This document shows positions 1 through 8,670 of a DNA stretch of 59,587 bases, piece after piece (positions within the stretch are counted from its first letter, which is position 1; every line of letters starts with the position of its first letter). The notes beneath the pieces are model-generated. The model was not told the DNA's origin, did not search any database, and saw only the letters and a list, made by a program, of their open reading frames with translations. Source of the stretch: Candidatus Hydrogenedentota bacterium. Its GTDB lineage: Bacteria > Hydrogenedentota > Hydrogenedentia > Hydrogenedentales > SLHB01. The position numbers and the translations under genes are program-made. Location: positions 1-59,587 of the forward strand of contig JAIBAQ010000017.1 of NCBI GenBank assembly GCA_019695095.1, given 5' to 3'.

Positions 1-81
1 GGTTGGACCCTATCGTGCACGCGCCCAAGTTACGAGCATTAAGCAGTGCGTATGGAAGCAAGGCAGGCTCGTCCAACGAAA

Positions 82-190
82 CCCGCCACGTCGGATTTGA
101 CTAGGCCTTCTCATGGAAGCCGCAAAGGCGCAGGGAGCGCACAGCCTGTGCGGGGGTCGCGTGAACCTTGACGGTTCAAGGGTCTCCGTG
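82..190. repeat. Intergenic direct repeat, copy 1
   Basis: This block matches 376-480 closely, with the best-conserved core at 128-184 against 419-475. Each copy contains a GCACAG/CTGTGC-type hairpin followed by a TGAACC-loop-GGTTCA hairpin, so the unit is structured. The stretch around 'CGCAAAGGCGCAGGGAG' resembles a type of short repeat that is common between genes in environmental bacterial genomes. Whether it is transcribed cannot be judged from sequence. Confidence 0.7.
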
Positions 191-375
191 TGGTTCGTTG
201 GTCAGGATTCCTTGATCTACAGATAGGGAGAAGCACGGCACGTATTCGAGTAGACATGGTTCAGTCCTTGTTTGTTGCCTCTATATAGATGGGCGAGTTC
301 GTTGCACTGGGGGAGCAAAATCCTCCGGAGGAGAAGGGGAGACCGTTCGGTTGTTGAGAGTGGCTGGGTCAAGAT

Positions 376-480
376 CCCGCCACAACAAGGAAGAAGACCA
401 TTCCCGCAGAGCCGCCAAGGCGCAGGGAGTGTGCAGCCTGTGCGGGGGTAACGTGAAACTTGACGGTTCAAGGGTCCCCA
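376..480. repeat. Intergenic direct repeat, copy 2
   Basis: Second copy of the unit at 82-190, displaced by about 291-294 bases. The first hairpin is weakened by substitutions, while the second (TGAAAC-loop-GGTTCA) is almost intact. Several changes relative to copy 1 leave the second stem pairable. Confidence 0.7.
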
Positions 481-545
481 TGTTGACCGGTCCGCGTGCC
501 GCGTTTTCGCACGCCCGATGCGCATCAGAAGGTGAATTCGTTTGG

Positions 546-575
546 TTGCATATTCCCGCCGTCGTTTGCTACACT
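546..575 (+). promoter_or_regulatory. Putative sigma-70 promoter for ndk
   Basis: TTGCAT at 546-551 and TACACT at 570-575 are separated by 18 bases. This is the best-looking -35/-10 pair in the stretch before ndk and would give a leader of about 130 bases. It is a pattern match only. Confidence 0.4.
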
Positions 576-712
576 CTTGCGGTTTGCTCTGTCTCTCGCA
601 ACCTGCCCCTCATTCGGGTTCTCACTTGAACGGCCGGAATTTGGGTAGGTCTGTCTTGTTTGACGGACAAGCACAAACCGACAGTCAACGAGTTCTTGGA
701 AGCAGGTACCGA

Positions 713-1168
713 ATGGCAATTGAACGAACGTTTGTGATGATCAAGCCCGACGCAGTCGGTCGCCGTCTTTGCGGCGAGATCATCCGCCGTTATGAGGCGA
801 AGGGCCTCAAGCTTGTCGGCATGAAGATGCAGATCGTTTCGCGCGAGCTCGCGGACAAGCATTATGCCGAGCACCAGGGCAAGAAGTTCTATGACAGTTT
901 GGTGGCGTTTATCACCTCCGGCCCGACCGTTCAGATGGTGTGGGAAGGCGAGAATGCCGTTGCAGTCGTTCGTAAGTTGAACGGGGCCACGAACAGCCAG
1001 GAGGCCGATTTTGGCACCATTCGGGGTGATTTCGGCTTGACGGTGCAGAACAACCTTGTTCACGCGTCGGATTCGCCCGATACGGCGAAGCGTGAGATCG
1101 GCATTTACTTTGCCGAGAACGAATTGTGGGACTATTCGATGCCCGACGGGCATTGGTTGGTGAATTAA
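713..1168 (+). CDS. ndk: Nucleoside diphosphate kinase
   Basis: Transfers the gamma-phosphate of ATP to nucleoside diphosphates through a phosphohistidine and so balances cytoplasmic NTP pools. The 151-residue length is typical. The N-terminal 'TFVMIKPDAV' carries the conserved lysine (K11), and 'NLVHASDS' carries the catalytic histidine (H117) in the NxxH-x-SDS context. The start at 713 gives the usual family N-terminus, and an in-frame start further upstream at 542 would add a tail unrelated to Ndk. A tiny ribosomal-protein gene follows in the same direction. The assignment is firm. Confidence 0.97.
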   Translation: MAIERTFVMIKPDAVGRRLCGEIIRRYEAKGLKLVGMKMQIVSRELADKHYAEHQGKKFYDSLVAFITSGPTVQMVWEGENAVAVVRKLNGATNSQEADFGTIRGDFGLTVQNNLVHASDSPDTAKREIGIYFAENELWDYSMPDGHWLVN

Positions 1169-1237
1169 CGGGGCCGGTGGCGGACCCATGTAGCGCCCGG
1201 TCTCTGAGCCGGGCGTATCGACCAGGGAGATTGGCGC

Positions 1238-1330
1238 ATGGCAGGTGGAAGAAAGGTACGGCGCGCGAAAATTGCGAAGCATAAGCGCAAGAAGCGGCGT
1301 CGCGCCAACCGGCACAAGAACAAGAAGTAG
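1238..1330 (+). CDS. 30-residue AURKAIP1/COX24 (bS22-type) ribosomal protein
   Basis: This small gene starts at an ATG preceded by an AGGGAGA-type ribosome binding site at about 1224-1230. The product is 30 residues, nearly half Lys and Arg, and reads 'MAGGRKVRRAKIAKHKRKKR' followed by a basic RRRANRHKNKK tail. That composition and spacing match the COX24/AURKAIP1 C-terminal domain (PF08213), which includes mycobacterial bS22 and mitochondrial mS38 of the small ribosomal subunit. I infer a ribosome-associated role. It sits between ndk and a DUF1844 gene. Genes this short are easily missed by automatic annotation. Confidence 0.85.
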   Translation: MAGGRKVRRAKIAKHKRKKRRRANRHKNKK

Positions 1331-1534
1331 GCAGTGAGCCTCCGCGTTTTTCGCCGGTACGATTCGTGCCGGCGGGAAGCGATCGCGCACTACACTTTAA
1401 GGTTGTACCAGAGGGATTTCTCACGAACACGCAGTTCGCCGAGAGGTGAGGTGTATTTCGTAGTAACTTCTGCGGACGAAATCGGCGAGTGTTCGCGAGG
1501 TATTCGGAGACGACTGCGCATATTGACGGGTGAT

Positions 1535-1560
1535 TCGGGACGGCGTGCGCGCCGTCCCGA
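1535..1560. other. Perfect 11-bp hairpin upstream of the DUF1844 gene
   Basis: An inverted repeat with arms TCGGGACGGCG and CGCCGTCCCGA surrounds a TGCG loop. It lies 30 bases before the DUF1844 start and has no T-tract, so it is not a standard terminator. It could be a leader structure or a processing site. A second, weaker GC-rich inverted repeat lies at about 1350-1373, just after the bS22-type gene. Confidence 0.55.
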
Positions 1561-1589
1561 GTGCCCGTTCCGCCGAGGAGGTGTGACCG

Positions 1590-2039
1590 ATGGCAGAAGA
1601 CGAACCGAAGATTTTCATCGACGAAGGCTGGAAAGCCCAGGTTCAGCGCGAGAAAGAAGAGGCGCTGAAGCAGAAGGCCGCGCCGGTCGCGGACGAAGAA
1701 GAGCAGCCAGATGCCGAAGACGAGCAGCAGGAGATCGGCGAGATCACCTTTGCGACGCTTGTTGAATCGTTGGCTACGCCTGCTGCCTTCGCGTTGGGGT
1801 TAATCGCCTCGCCCGATTCCCAGAAGATCATGGTCAACCTCGCCGAAGCGAAGTTTCTCATTGACATGCTGCTCGTGCTTCGCACGAAGACGAAGAATAA
1901 TTTGACGTCGGAAGAAGAAGGCGTCTTGACCGAAACGATCGCGGGGTTGCAGCGCGCCTATGTCATGCGCGCTCAGCAGATTCAGGAAGCCGAGCTTAAG
2001 CAGGCCGGCATCAATCTCGGCAAACCCGGCACGAAATAA
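1590..2039 (+). CDS. DUF1844 family protein
   Basis: A 149-residue cytoplasmic protein with no signal peptide or membrane segment. The first ~55 residues are charged and acidic, probably disordered. Residues from about 56 to 135 form the DUF1844 domain (PF08899), recognisable by 'FATLVESLATPAAFALG' and 'KTKNNLTSEEEGVL', with an 'IDMLLVL' helix between them. The biochemical function of the family is unknown. The start is supported by a GAGGAGGTG ribosome binding site. purA follows 76 bases downstream in the same direction, so the two may be co-transcribed. Confidence 0.88.
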   Translation: MAEDEPKIFIDEGWKAQVQREKEEALKQKAAPVADEEEQPDAEDEQQEIGEITFATLVESLATPAAFALGLIASPDSQKIMVNLAEAKFLIDMLLVLRTKTKNNLTSEEEGVLTETIAGLQRAYVMRAQQIQEAELKQAGINLGKPGTK

Positions 2040-2115
2040 GTCCGAAATTCCACACGTGGGGTAGGCCGGACGCTCCGCGCCCGCGCATCTGCTCTGCCTA
2101 AGAGGAGGGAGCGAC

Positions 2116-3405
2116 ATGGCTGGGTATGTCATCGTCGGCATGCAATGGGGCGACGAGGGTAAGGGCAAAATCGTCGACTTCCTCACCGAAAACGCGGATA
2201 TGGTTGTCCGGCACCAAGGCGGCAACAACGCCGGGCATACGGTTGTCGTCAACGGCAAGAAGACCATTCTGCACCTGATTCCCAGCGGGATTCTGCATCC
2301 GGGAAAAGTATGCGTGATCGGAAACGGCACCGTGCTCGATCCGGAAGTTGTCTGCCGGGAGCTTGATAATCTTGCCTCGTCCGGATGCAGTTACGAAGGG
2401 CGTCTGTTCATTTCGTCCGGGGCGCATGTCATCCTTCCGTATCATAAATTGCTCGACGCCGCGCAGGAGAAGTTCCGCGGCTCTCAAAAGATCGGCACCA
2501 CGGGACGCGGTATCGGACCGACCTACGCGGACAAGGCCGACCGGTTTGGCATCCGGTTCGCTGATTTTGTCGATCCCGAGATCTTCCGAAAAAAGCTGAC
2601 TGAAGCCCTGGTTTACAAGAACGCCCTTTTGCAGAACACCTTCAACGAGCAACCGTTGGACGCCGAGCAGGTGTTTGCGCAGTATTCCGTCTATGCCGAA
2701 CGCCTGCGTCCCTTCGTTATCGATGCGGTCACGCTCGTGCACGAAACGCTGGGCGCGAAGAAGCGCGTAGTCTTCGAAGGCGCGCAGGGCTCCATGCTCG
2801 ATATCGACCATGGCACCTTCCCGTATGTGACGAGTTCCACCACGCTCGCCGGCGGCGTCTGCGCGGGAGCCGGGGTCGGCCCGCGCGACGTCAAGGGAGT
2901 CATCGGCATCGTCAAGGCATACAGCACGCGTGTCGGCGAAGGGCCTTTCCCGACCGAGCAGTTGAACGAGACCGGCGAACTGCTGCGCGCGCGTGGCCAG
3001 GAATTTGGCGCGACCACGGGGCGTCCGCGCCGGTGCGGTTGGCTTGACTGCGTTCAACTGAAACGGGCGGTCATGCTGAATGGCACCACCAACGTGGTCA
3101 TCACGAAGCCTGACGTGCTCAGCACCTTGAACCCGCTTCGCATTTGCACTGCCTACGAAATCGACGGCCAGCGCACGACGGTATTTCCGTCGCAGGTGAC
3201 AGTGCTTGCGAAAGTGAAGCCGGTCTACGAGGAACTGCCCGGCTGGACCGAGGATATTTCGCAGTGCCGGACGTGGGACGCATTGCCCGAGAACGCGAAG
3301 CGGTATTTCCGGCGCATTGAGGAATTGATCGGCGTGCCGATTAGCCTCATCAGTGTTGGTCCCGGACGCGACGAGACGATCGCTCACCGCGACCCGTTTT
3401 CGTAG
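2116..3405 (+). CDS. purA: Adenylosuccinate synthase
   Basis: Catalyses the GTP-dependent joining of IMP and aspartate to adenylosuccinate, the first committed step from IMP to AMP. The 429-residue length is standard. Visible motifs are 'QWGDEGKGK' with catalytic Asp13, 'GGNNAGHTV' with catalytic His41, 'GTTGRGIGPTY' in the IMP-binding region and the GTP/purine-site segment 'NVVITKPDVL'. The start has a strong AGGAGGG ribosome binding site. Nothing looks unusual. Confidence 0.98.
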   Translation: MAGYVIVGMQWGDEGKGKIVDFLTENADMVVRHQGGNNAGHTVVVNGKKTILHLIPSGILHPGKVCVIGNGTVLDPEVVCRELDNLASSGCSYEGRLFISSGAHVILPYHKLLDAAQEKFRGSQKIGTTGRGIGPTYADKADRFGIRFADFVDPEIFRKKLTEALVYKNALLQNTFNEQPLDAEQVFAQYSVYAERLRPFVIDAVTLVHETLGAKKRVVFEGAQGSMLDIDHGTFPYVTSSTTLAGGVCAGAGVGPRDVKGVIGIVKAYSTRVGEGPFPTEQLNETGELLRARGQEFGATTGRPRRCGWLDCVQLKRAVMLNGTTNVVITKPDVLSTLNPLRICTAYEIDGQRTTVFPSQVTVLAKVKPVYEELPGWTEDISQCRTWDALPENAKRYFRRIEELIGVPISLISVGPGRDETIAHRDPFS

Positions 3406-3604
3406 GCGACGATTTTCCATCCTTCTTGAGACGCCAATGACACGTGCTGTAATTGGCGCATCGCACAGGTATACACTTTCCGTGGTTCCCGAGTGACTTG
3501 ACGCTGCTCAACCTAGCCTGGACTGGGGGGAGACTAGCTGTTCCGGCGCAGGTTCAAAGTCAAGACTGAACCGGCTGCATTCCGCAGTCTGCAAGGGGAG
3601 AACT

Positions 3605-5989
3605 ATGAATACGCAGCGTCCGAGTATGGCTTTCCTCGCAACATATTGCCTCGTTTTGTGCGGCTTCATCGCTTCGGCCCAAGAGCTATTCCCTTCCGAC
3701 CTGCCATCGAGGGAATGGGTGCATTTTCAGGCTGAAGGCTTTCAGGAACCTGCACTCGGCGTGATCTTTCGGGGTCACGACATTCTCACCAATGGCATGG
3801 CTCTGGGCGGAATTGATACCGGTTGCATTGACTTTGAGAACACCGGGCTTCTGGGGTACATGACCATCTTCAACACTCATGTGCCGAGACGTGGACCCGT
3901 CAACCTTCCTTTCCTGGGGCTGAATGTGGGCGGGCAGACGTGGGTGCTGTGTAACCCACAGCCCAAAGATGGTTGGGGTGGTTCGCAGAAGGGCAAGGAA
4001 GTCATCCCTGTTGATATGGGATTGAAGCTGGAGGGCGTCAAGACAGTGGACGACATTCTGTACTGGGGGCACTATCCCGTCGCAGATGTCGAGTTTAAGA
4101 CAGACGCGCCGGTGCAAGTAGGCATGCGCGCCTGGACTCCATTCCTGCCGGGTGATGTCGTCAATTCCATGGTTCCCGCAATTCTCTTCGAGGTTCGTCT
4201 GCGAAACGCTTCAAGTCAAGCGCAGACAGGCACCATCGCCATTAGTTTTCCAGGACCCACGCCGCAGGAAGCAGGAACAGATGTCTTCACACGAGAGTCT
4301 GTCGCGAACGGTAGTTTTAGCGGGTTGAGCGTCAAAGCACCGCTGGCAAGTTATGTGTTGGGCTCGCTGAATGCAAAGGTTCGAACAGGTGGAGAATTAG
4401 GTGGAAACGTACTGAACTGGACAAGGATCGCTTCTGCCCTTCCCGATACAACCGGCGGGGCATCTGGTAGCTCTGCTGCTGTTGATTTCAGACTGGCCGC
4501 AGGCAAGTCCAAAGTCGTGCGCTTTGTCTTGGCGTGGTCGGCTCCTACCTGGAAGGGTTCCGGTTTCAATTGGGCAGAGGGCAATGTATTCAGACACATG
4601 TACGACAAGTACTATCCCGACGCGGTACAGACAGCGGCCCAAATGGGCAGATCTCACAAGCAATTGCTCTCTCGCACCCTGGCATGGCAGGAAGCAATTT
4701 ACACAGACGATTCGCTGCCCGTCTGGTTGCGCGATGGTTTGGTCAATATTCTGTATTGCATCACCGAGGACGGCTTCTGGGCACAGCGTGACAGCGGCGC
4801 GCTGGCATGGGTGAATGAGGCAGACGGACTTTTCGGTCTGTGCGAATGCCCGCGTGGCTGTCCGCAGATTGAGTGCATTCCATGCAGCTTCTACGGAAGT
4901 CAGCCCCTGGTGTATTTCTTTCCGGAGCTGCAGTTGTCGACCATGCGCGGCTACAAACATTATCAAGGCGAGGATGGACGCCCTGTATGGACGTTTGGTG
5001 CGCCGGTTGACATGATCACGCCGACGTATACGCAATATCAGTCGTCCACAAATGGTGTAAGTCTGCTCGGAGTGGTCGACCGATTCCTGATGTGCTGCGA
5101 CACCGCCGACAAGAAGTATACGAAGGAGTTCTACCCGCTCATTCGCAAGACGATGGAGTACAACGTCAACATCGGCAAGGCCGGGAACCCGAACTACTCG
5201 ATCGGCGAGCAAGTCGTTGCCATGCCGAATATTGAAGGGAATTTGGAGTGGTTCGAGACGCAAGAACCAGGCTGGAACGGCTTGGCTGGTCATATCGCCA
5301 TTCTGCGCTTGGGACAGCTTGCCATCGCGCGTCGTGCTGCCGAGCAGATGGGCGATGCCGATTTCGTGAAGCAGTGTGATGACTGGTCACGCGCGGCCAT
5401 GGAAGCCATCGAAAAGCGCCTGTGGGATTCGCGTGGGTATTATCTCAATTGGCATGAGCCGATCAGCGGGAAGAAGAGCGATCTCATCTTTGGCTATCAA
5501 CTTGACGGCGAATGGGTGCTCGATCACCATGGACTTCCCAGTCCCCTCCCCAAGGAACGCGTTCTTACGATTCTCGACACCATCAAGAAGACCAGCATCG
5601 CCGTCACGAAGTACGGGGCGGTCAACTACACCAATCCCGATGGGACCGTTGCCAATCCTGGCGGCTACGGGTCCTTCAGCTACTTCCCGCCGGAAGCCCT
5701 CATGTTGGCAATGAACTATATGTACGAAGGGCAGACCGCATACGGAATCGAGTTGGCCCGAAAGGTATGGCACAACATGGTTTGCCTGCAAGGTTACATG
5801 TGGGACGTACCCAATATTATGCGCGGCGATGCCGACACCGGCGAACGCACGTTTGGCAACGATTATTACCAGGACATGATGCTGTGGTCAGTGCCTGCAG
5901 CGATTCATGGTCAGGACTTTGCCGGTCCCATGCAGCCGGGGGGGCTGGTTGACCGCGTGTTGAAAGCCGCGGCCGGAAAGTCCAAGTAG
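3605..5989 (+). CDS. Secreted GH116-like (GBA2/DUF608-type) glycoside hydrolase homologue
   Basis: A 794-residue protein with a signal peptide ending near ASA|QE (residue 25). The N-terminal part ('GMALGGIDTGCIDFENTGLLG') fits the GH116 beta-sandwich domain, and the rest fits the DUF608 (alpha/alpha)6 catalytic domain ('GWNGLAGHIAILRLGQLA'). Compared from memory with human GBA2 and the Thermoanaerobacterium enzyme, the nucleophile position seems to be kept (E423 in 'PQIECIPC'). The acid/base motif DQxxGQW reads 'YQLDGEW', so the expected Asp is Tyr631. It may be inactive or use another group such as D634. The upstream 199 bases are gene-free. Substrate unknown. Confidence 0.75.
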   Translation: MNTQRPSMAFLATYCLVLCGFIASAQELFPSDLPSREWVHFQAEGFQEPALGVIFRGHDILTNGMALGGIDTGCIDFENTGLLGYMTIFNTHVPRRGPVNLPFLGLNVGGQTWVLCNPQPKDGWGGSQKGKEVIPVDMGLKLEGVKTVDDILYWGHYPVADVEFKTDAPVQVGMRAWTPFLPGDVVNSMVPAILFEVRLRNASSQAQTGTIAISFPGPTPQEAGTDVFTRESVANGSFSGLSVKAPLASYVLGSLNAKVRTGGELGGNVLNWTRIASALPDTTGGASGSSAAVDFRLAAGKSKVVRFVLAWSAPTWKGSGFNWAEGNVFRHMYDKYYPDAVQTAAQMGRSHKQLLSRTLAWQEAIYTDDSLPVWLRDGLVNILYCITEDGFWAQRDSGALAWVNEADGLFGLCECPRGCPQIECIPCSFYGSQPLVYFFPELQLSTMRGYKHYQGEDGRPVWTFGAPVDMITPTYTQYQSSTNGVSLLGVVDRFLMCCDTADKKYTKEFYPLIRKTMEYNVNIGKAGNPNYSIGEQVVAMPNIEGNLEWFETQEPGWNGLAGHIAILRLGQLAIARRAAEQMGDADFVKQCDDWSRAAMEAIEKRLWDSRGYYLNWHEPISGKKSDLIFGYQLDGEWVLDHHGLPSPLPKERVLTILDTIKKTSIAVTKYGAVNYTNPDGTVANPGGYGSFSYFPPEALMLAMNYMYEGQTAYGIELARKVWHNMVCLQGYMWDVPNIMRGDADTGERTFGNDYYQDMMLWSVPAAIHGQDFAGPMQPGGLVDRVLKAAAGKSK

Positions 5990-6046
5990 GGCAAGCGATT
6001 TTGGAAATACTTTGCCATTGAGCTACCCCGGACATAGAATCGTATC

Positions 6047-6802
6047 ATGAGCACTGGCGAGTTCATGAAACCTCGCGTCGTCACCGTCATTCAGGCGCGC
6101 ATGGGATCCACGCGATTACCCGGCAAGACGCTTATTGACATCGGCGGCACGCCGATGCTCGCGCGGGTGGTGAACCGAGCCAAGCGCGCCACCCTCGTGG
6201 ACGAGACGGTTGTCGCGACGACCCTTTCGGGCTCGGACGACGCCGTGCCGGAGGCGTGCGCAAGATGGGGTGTGCCGTGTTTTCGCGGATCGGTGGATGA
6301 CGTGCTCGACCGATATTTTCAGGCCGCACAAGCCCACCGAGCGGACGCCGTCGTGCGAATTACGGCCGATTGCCCGGTGATCGACCCTGATGTTATCGAC
6401 CACGAAGTCCGTCTCTTTGTGGAGCATCAGCCGGATTATGTTTCCAATGCCGTGGTGGGGCCATTCCCGCGCGGACTCGACGTGGAAGTCTTTTCGATGG
6501 ACGCGTTGACGCGCGCGTGGCGCGAGGCGCGGCCGGGGTTCGAGCGCATCCACGTGACGCCCTACATCTACGATCCCGCCAATGGCTTCGATATTCTCTA
6601 CTCCAGGTGGGACGACGATTATTCCGAGTACCGGTTAACGGTGGATACGGAAAACGACCTTGCGTTGATTCGCGCCATCTACGCCTATTTCGGCAATGCC
6701 GACACGTTCACGTGGCCGGATGTCTTGGCGTTGCTGAAAAGTAACCCGATGCTCGCGATGATCAACGCAACGGAACATCAGAAACCGTTGGAAGCAGGGT
6801 GA
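6047..6802 (+). CDS. SpsF-like cytidylyltransferase-family protein
   Basis: A 251-residue nucleotide-sugar transferase of the cytidylyltransferase family (NeuA/KdsB/SpsF group). The nucleotide-binding signature 'VTVIQARMGSTRLPGK' is at the N-terminus, followed by 'ITADCPVIDPDVID' and a C-terminal 'RLTVDTENDLALI', all typical of SpsF. In Bacillus SpsF belongs to spore-coat polysaccharide synthesis; here the sugar is unknown. The family N-terminus would also fit the second ATG at 6065, and neither start has a strong ribosome binding site. The 3' end overlaps the convergent gene by 25 bases. Confidence 0.85.
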   Translation: MSTGEFMKPRVVTVIQARMGSTRLPGKTLIDIGGTPMLARVVNRAKRATLVDETVVATTLSGSDDAVPEACARWGVPCFRGSVDDVLDRYFQAAQAHRADAVVRITADCPVIDPDVIDHEVRLFVEHQPDYVSNAVVGPFPRGLDVEVFSMDALTRAWREARPGFERIHVTPYIYDPANGFDILYSRWDDDYSEYRLTVDTENDLALIRAIYAYFGNADTFTWPDVLALLKSNPMLAMINATEHQKPLEAG

Positions 6803-7704
6803 GACGAAGGCGAGCCGTTTCGCATCAAATCGTGAAGCGTATCGTCATATGCAAACGGGAACTCCTCCAGCTTGTCCAATTGCTGAAGACCCTCTATGAA
6901 GTCAACGGTCATCGGAAAGCGGCCTGGATAGGGGAGAAACTCCACATGCCCATCCAAGAATAGAACGTGCCCGCCATCACCGTGATTCCAGGGACGTTCA
7001 ATGACGATTGGGATACTCTGCTCCACGTACTGCAAGGCAGCAGGGTTTCCTATCTCATGAATCACGAAACGTCCCACATCTCGCCGAAGCGCCTGATAGA
7101 GATGGCGCTCATGTTCCATTGCTTCCGCTGCGGCGCTGTACACTTTCCGCACGGAACCATGCCTGTTCTCATATTCGGACACGATGCGGCCCCACTCTTT
7201 CTTGCGGGCAGTAACGATTTCGACGCAGTCAGGCCAGACCTCGTTGGCATTAGGTATTGCTTCGCCTTTTGGAATGTGATTCTCGTATTCGCGCAGCCAC
7301 GTCAGTGCGGAACGTTCGTCGACAACAAGGTACCCGAGATACCAGTAGCAGGTGTCATCGATTGGGGGAGTGGGCAATGTCGCGGCCCTCTCGCTCGATG
7401 ACGCACGATCTTTGTGTGCGGGGCAAATGAATAGGCTCGTATCGTTGACATAGTCGGGAAAAAGCCGCTCGGCGTCGCACGTAACGCGACCTGGCGATAG
7501 CGATAGGGATGGATACTCCTCTTTGTGTTCGACGCAATACTCGCGTAGTGCTTTCCCGATTCGAAGCAGATTCTCGGCGCATTGATCCTTTGCGAGGCGT
7601 CGCTGTATTTCAGGCACCTTCTTGACTACCAGCGCAGTTGCAAGCACTGCTGCCGCTAAACAGACCACTCCGATTGCCAGCAGACGTCTGTACCTGGAAT
7701 TCAT
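6778..7704 (-). CDS. Membrane-anchored H-X9-DG (DUF1559-like) protein
   Basis: A 308-residue protein with a short basic N-terminus and one membrane segment (about residues 9-27), followed by an extracytoplasmic region. The C-terminal stretch 'GGHVLFLDGHVEFLPYPG' is the H-X9-DG type seen at the ends of planctomycete-style pseudopilins. The central part has paired cysteines (QCAENLLRIGKAL and FICPAHKD) as in those proteins. The [10 protein letters not shown] prepilin peptidase motif is absent, so processing like a pilin is unlikely. It resembles the true prepilin-type protein at 43852-44790. Function unknown. Confidence 0.7.
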   Translation of the reverse strand: MNSRYRRLLAIGVVCLAAAVLATALVVKKVPEIQRRLAKDQCAENLLRIGKALREYCVEHKEEYPSLSLSPGRVTCDAERLFPDYVNDTSLFICPAHKDRASSSERAATLPTPPIDDTCYWYLGYLVVDERSALTWLREYENHIPKGEAIPNANEVWPDCVEIVTARKKEWGRIVSEYENRHGSVRKVYSAAAEAMEHERHLYQALRRDVGRFVIHEIGNPAALQYVEQSIPIVIERPWNHGDGGHVLFLDGHVEFLPYPGRFPMTVDFIEGLQQLDKLEEFPFAYDDTLHDLMRNGSPSSHPASNGF

Positions 7705-7796
7705 GCGAAGCCCCCCTTCAGGGGAATTCTAGCACGAGACAGCATCAAAGGAACGGTGTTTCGCGCTTTCAGCGCTGTCATAAGGATGGTCTGTTA

Positions 7797-7860
7797 CCTA
7801 GGGCGACGTATTGGATTATGCGCCACTGGCGTGTCGCACTATCCAATACTCTGCCCTAGG
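7797..7860. repeat. 64-bp imperfect palindrome
   Basis: Arms of 20 bases match at 17 positions: CCTAGGGC...GTATTGGAT on the left and ATCCAATAC...GCCCTAGG on the right. The 24-base centre holds a smaller GCCACTGGC hairpin. No T-run follows on either strand, so a terminator is unlikely. A mobile-element relic or REP-like unit fits better. Confidence 0.75.
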
Positions 7861-8339
7861 CTGTTATGTTCTTGCGCCTTGCGGCGCGGAAGAGAAGTGG
7901 CGGATGTGCATGGTGGGGCGAGGCGCATGCACGGTGGGTTGCGGCGATGGAGTGGAGACCTGACGGTTGCATGCCGACAAGTGGATCGGCGGAGTGGTCC
8001 AGCGCGGCGGAACGGGAGACCCTGCCAAAACGGAGGTTGTGAACGGTTGAGAGCAGAGGACGGGGCACGATGCGTGGCCCGAGTGGAGGTCGTCCCGAGT
8101 AGCGCCGCGCTTGCCGAGCGCGGCGTGGTGTAGACCGTAGACTAAGGGTAATGTGTAGTATGAGGTATTCGAGAAGATTGTTGGTTATACGCCGCCGGCC
8201 TCATCGAGGCCGGCGCTACCCCGCAAGCAGTGCTGCGCAGCCGAGGGCGGTTGCGATTCGACACGCGAATCTGTGAGCCGCGGTCGATGACGGCGGCGTG
8301 TTGCTTGCGCCCTGACAGGGCGCTCGTTGGGTGGGGGCG

Positions 8340-8460
8340 GGTACCTGGGGTTACGATTCGCGTTTCAGACGCGAATCTCACCCCAGGCTGGAGTATTTCG
8401 CGCTTGCAGCGCTCCGGAGTATCGAGTCAGGTCAGCGCCGCGAATCTCACCCCAGGTACC
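8340..8460. repeat. 121-bp nested palindrome
   Basis: Perfect 12-base outer arms GGTACCTGGGGT and ACCCCAGGTACC enclose two inner hairpins (ATTCGCGT...ACGCGAAT and GCGCTTGCAGCGC). The phrase 'GCGAATCTCACCCCAGG' also occurs twice as a direct repeat inside it (about 8371 and 8440). It has no coding content. Confidence 0.75.
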
Positions 8461-8484
8461 TATTCGTCACGATCGTTAAATTTT

Positions 8485-8600
8485 GCGAATTTCCCCGTGC
8501 TCCCCGTGGTTTAAAGTCACCCGCGCCGGATTGATCCTTTTTTCGGAGTTCATCGGCGTTCATCCGTGGCTGAGTCTCTTTTGGTTGCGGCTATGCAGCG
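8485..8600 (-). repeat. Dispersed 115-base repeat, copy A (reverse orientation)
   Basis: The reverse complement aligns along its length with 48328-48450, and its outer half with 26112-26168. Shared landmarks are 'TAGCCGAAACCAAA', 'CACGGATGAAC', 'TCAATCCGGCGCG' and 'ACGGGGAAATTCG' (with small changes). It lies only in intergenic DNA. Confidence 0.8.
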
Positions 8601-8670
8601 CCAAGCTGCAATGTTATGCGCCGTTGGCGCTCAAGAGAAGGAATGGCGCTGAGGAGACATCGTATCAAGA

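Larger units (their letters stand above)
1..712. other. Gene-free leader region upstream of ndk
   Basis: I see no convincing gene here. Open frames in both strands lack family-like composition and a good ribosome binding site. The stretch holds two related direct repeats (82-190 and 376-480) and a plausible promoter just before ndk. The start of the window may cut through a longer intergenic region. Confidence 0.6.

Noticed and set aside
542-712. In-frame N-terminal extension of ndk
   Set aside because: It would add 57 residues with no match to Ndk proteins; the ATG at 713 gives the exact family start.
1350-1373. Hairpin after the bS22-type gene as a terminator
   Set aside because: It has a GC-rich stem but no T-run after it on either strand.
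569-1430. Long reverse-strand frames opposite ndk
   Set aside because: These are shadows of the GC-rich ndk frame, with no ribosome binding site or recognisable domain.
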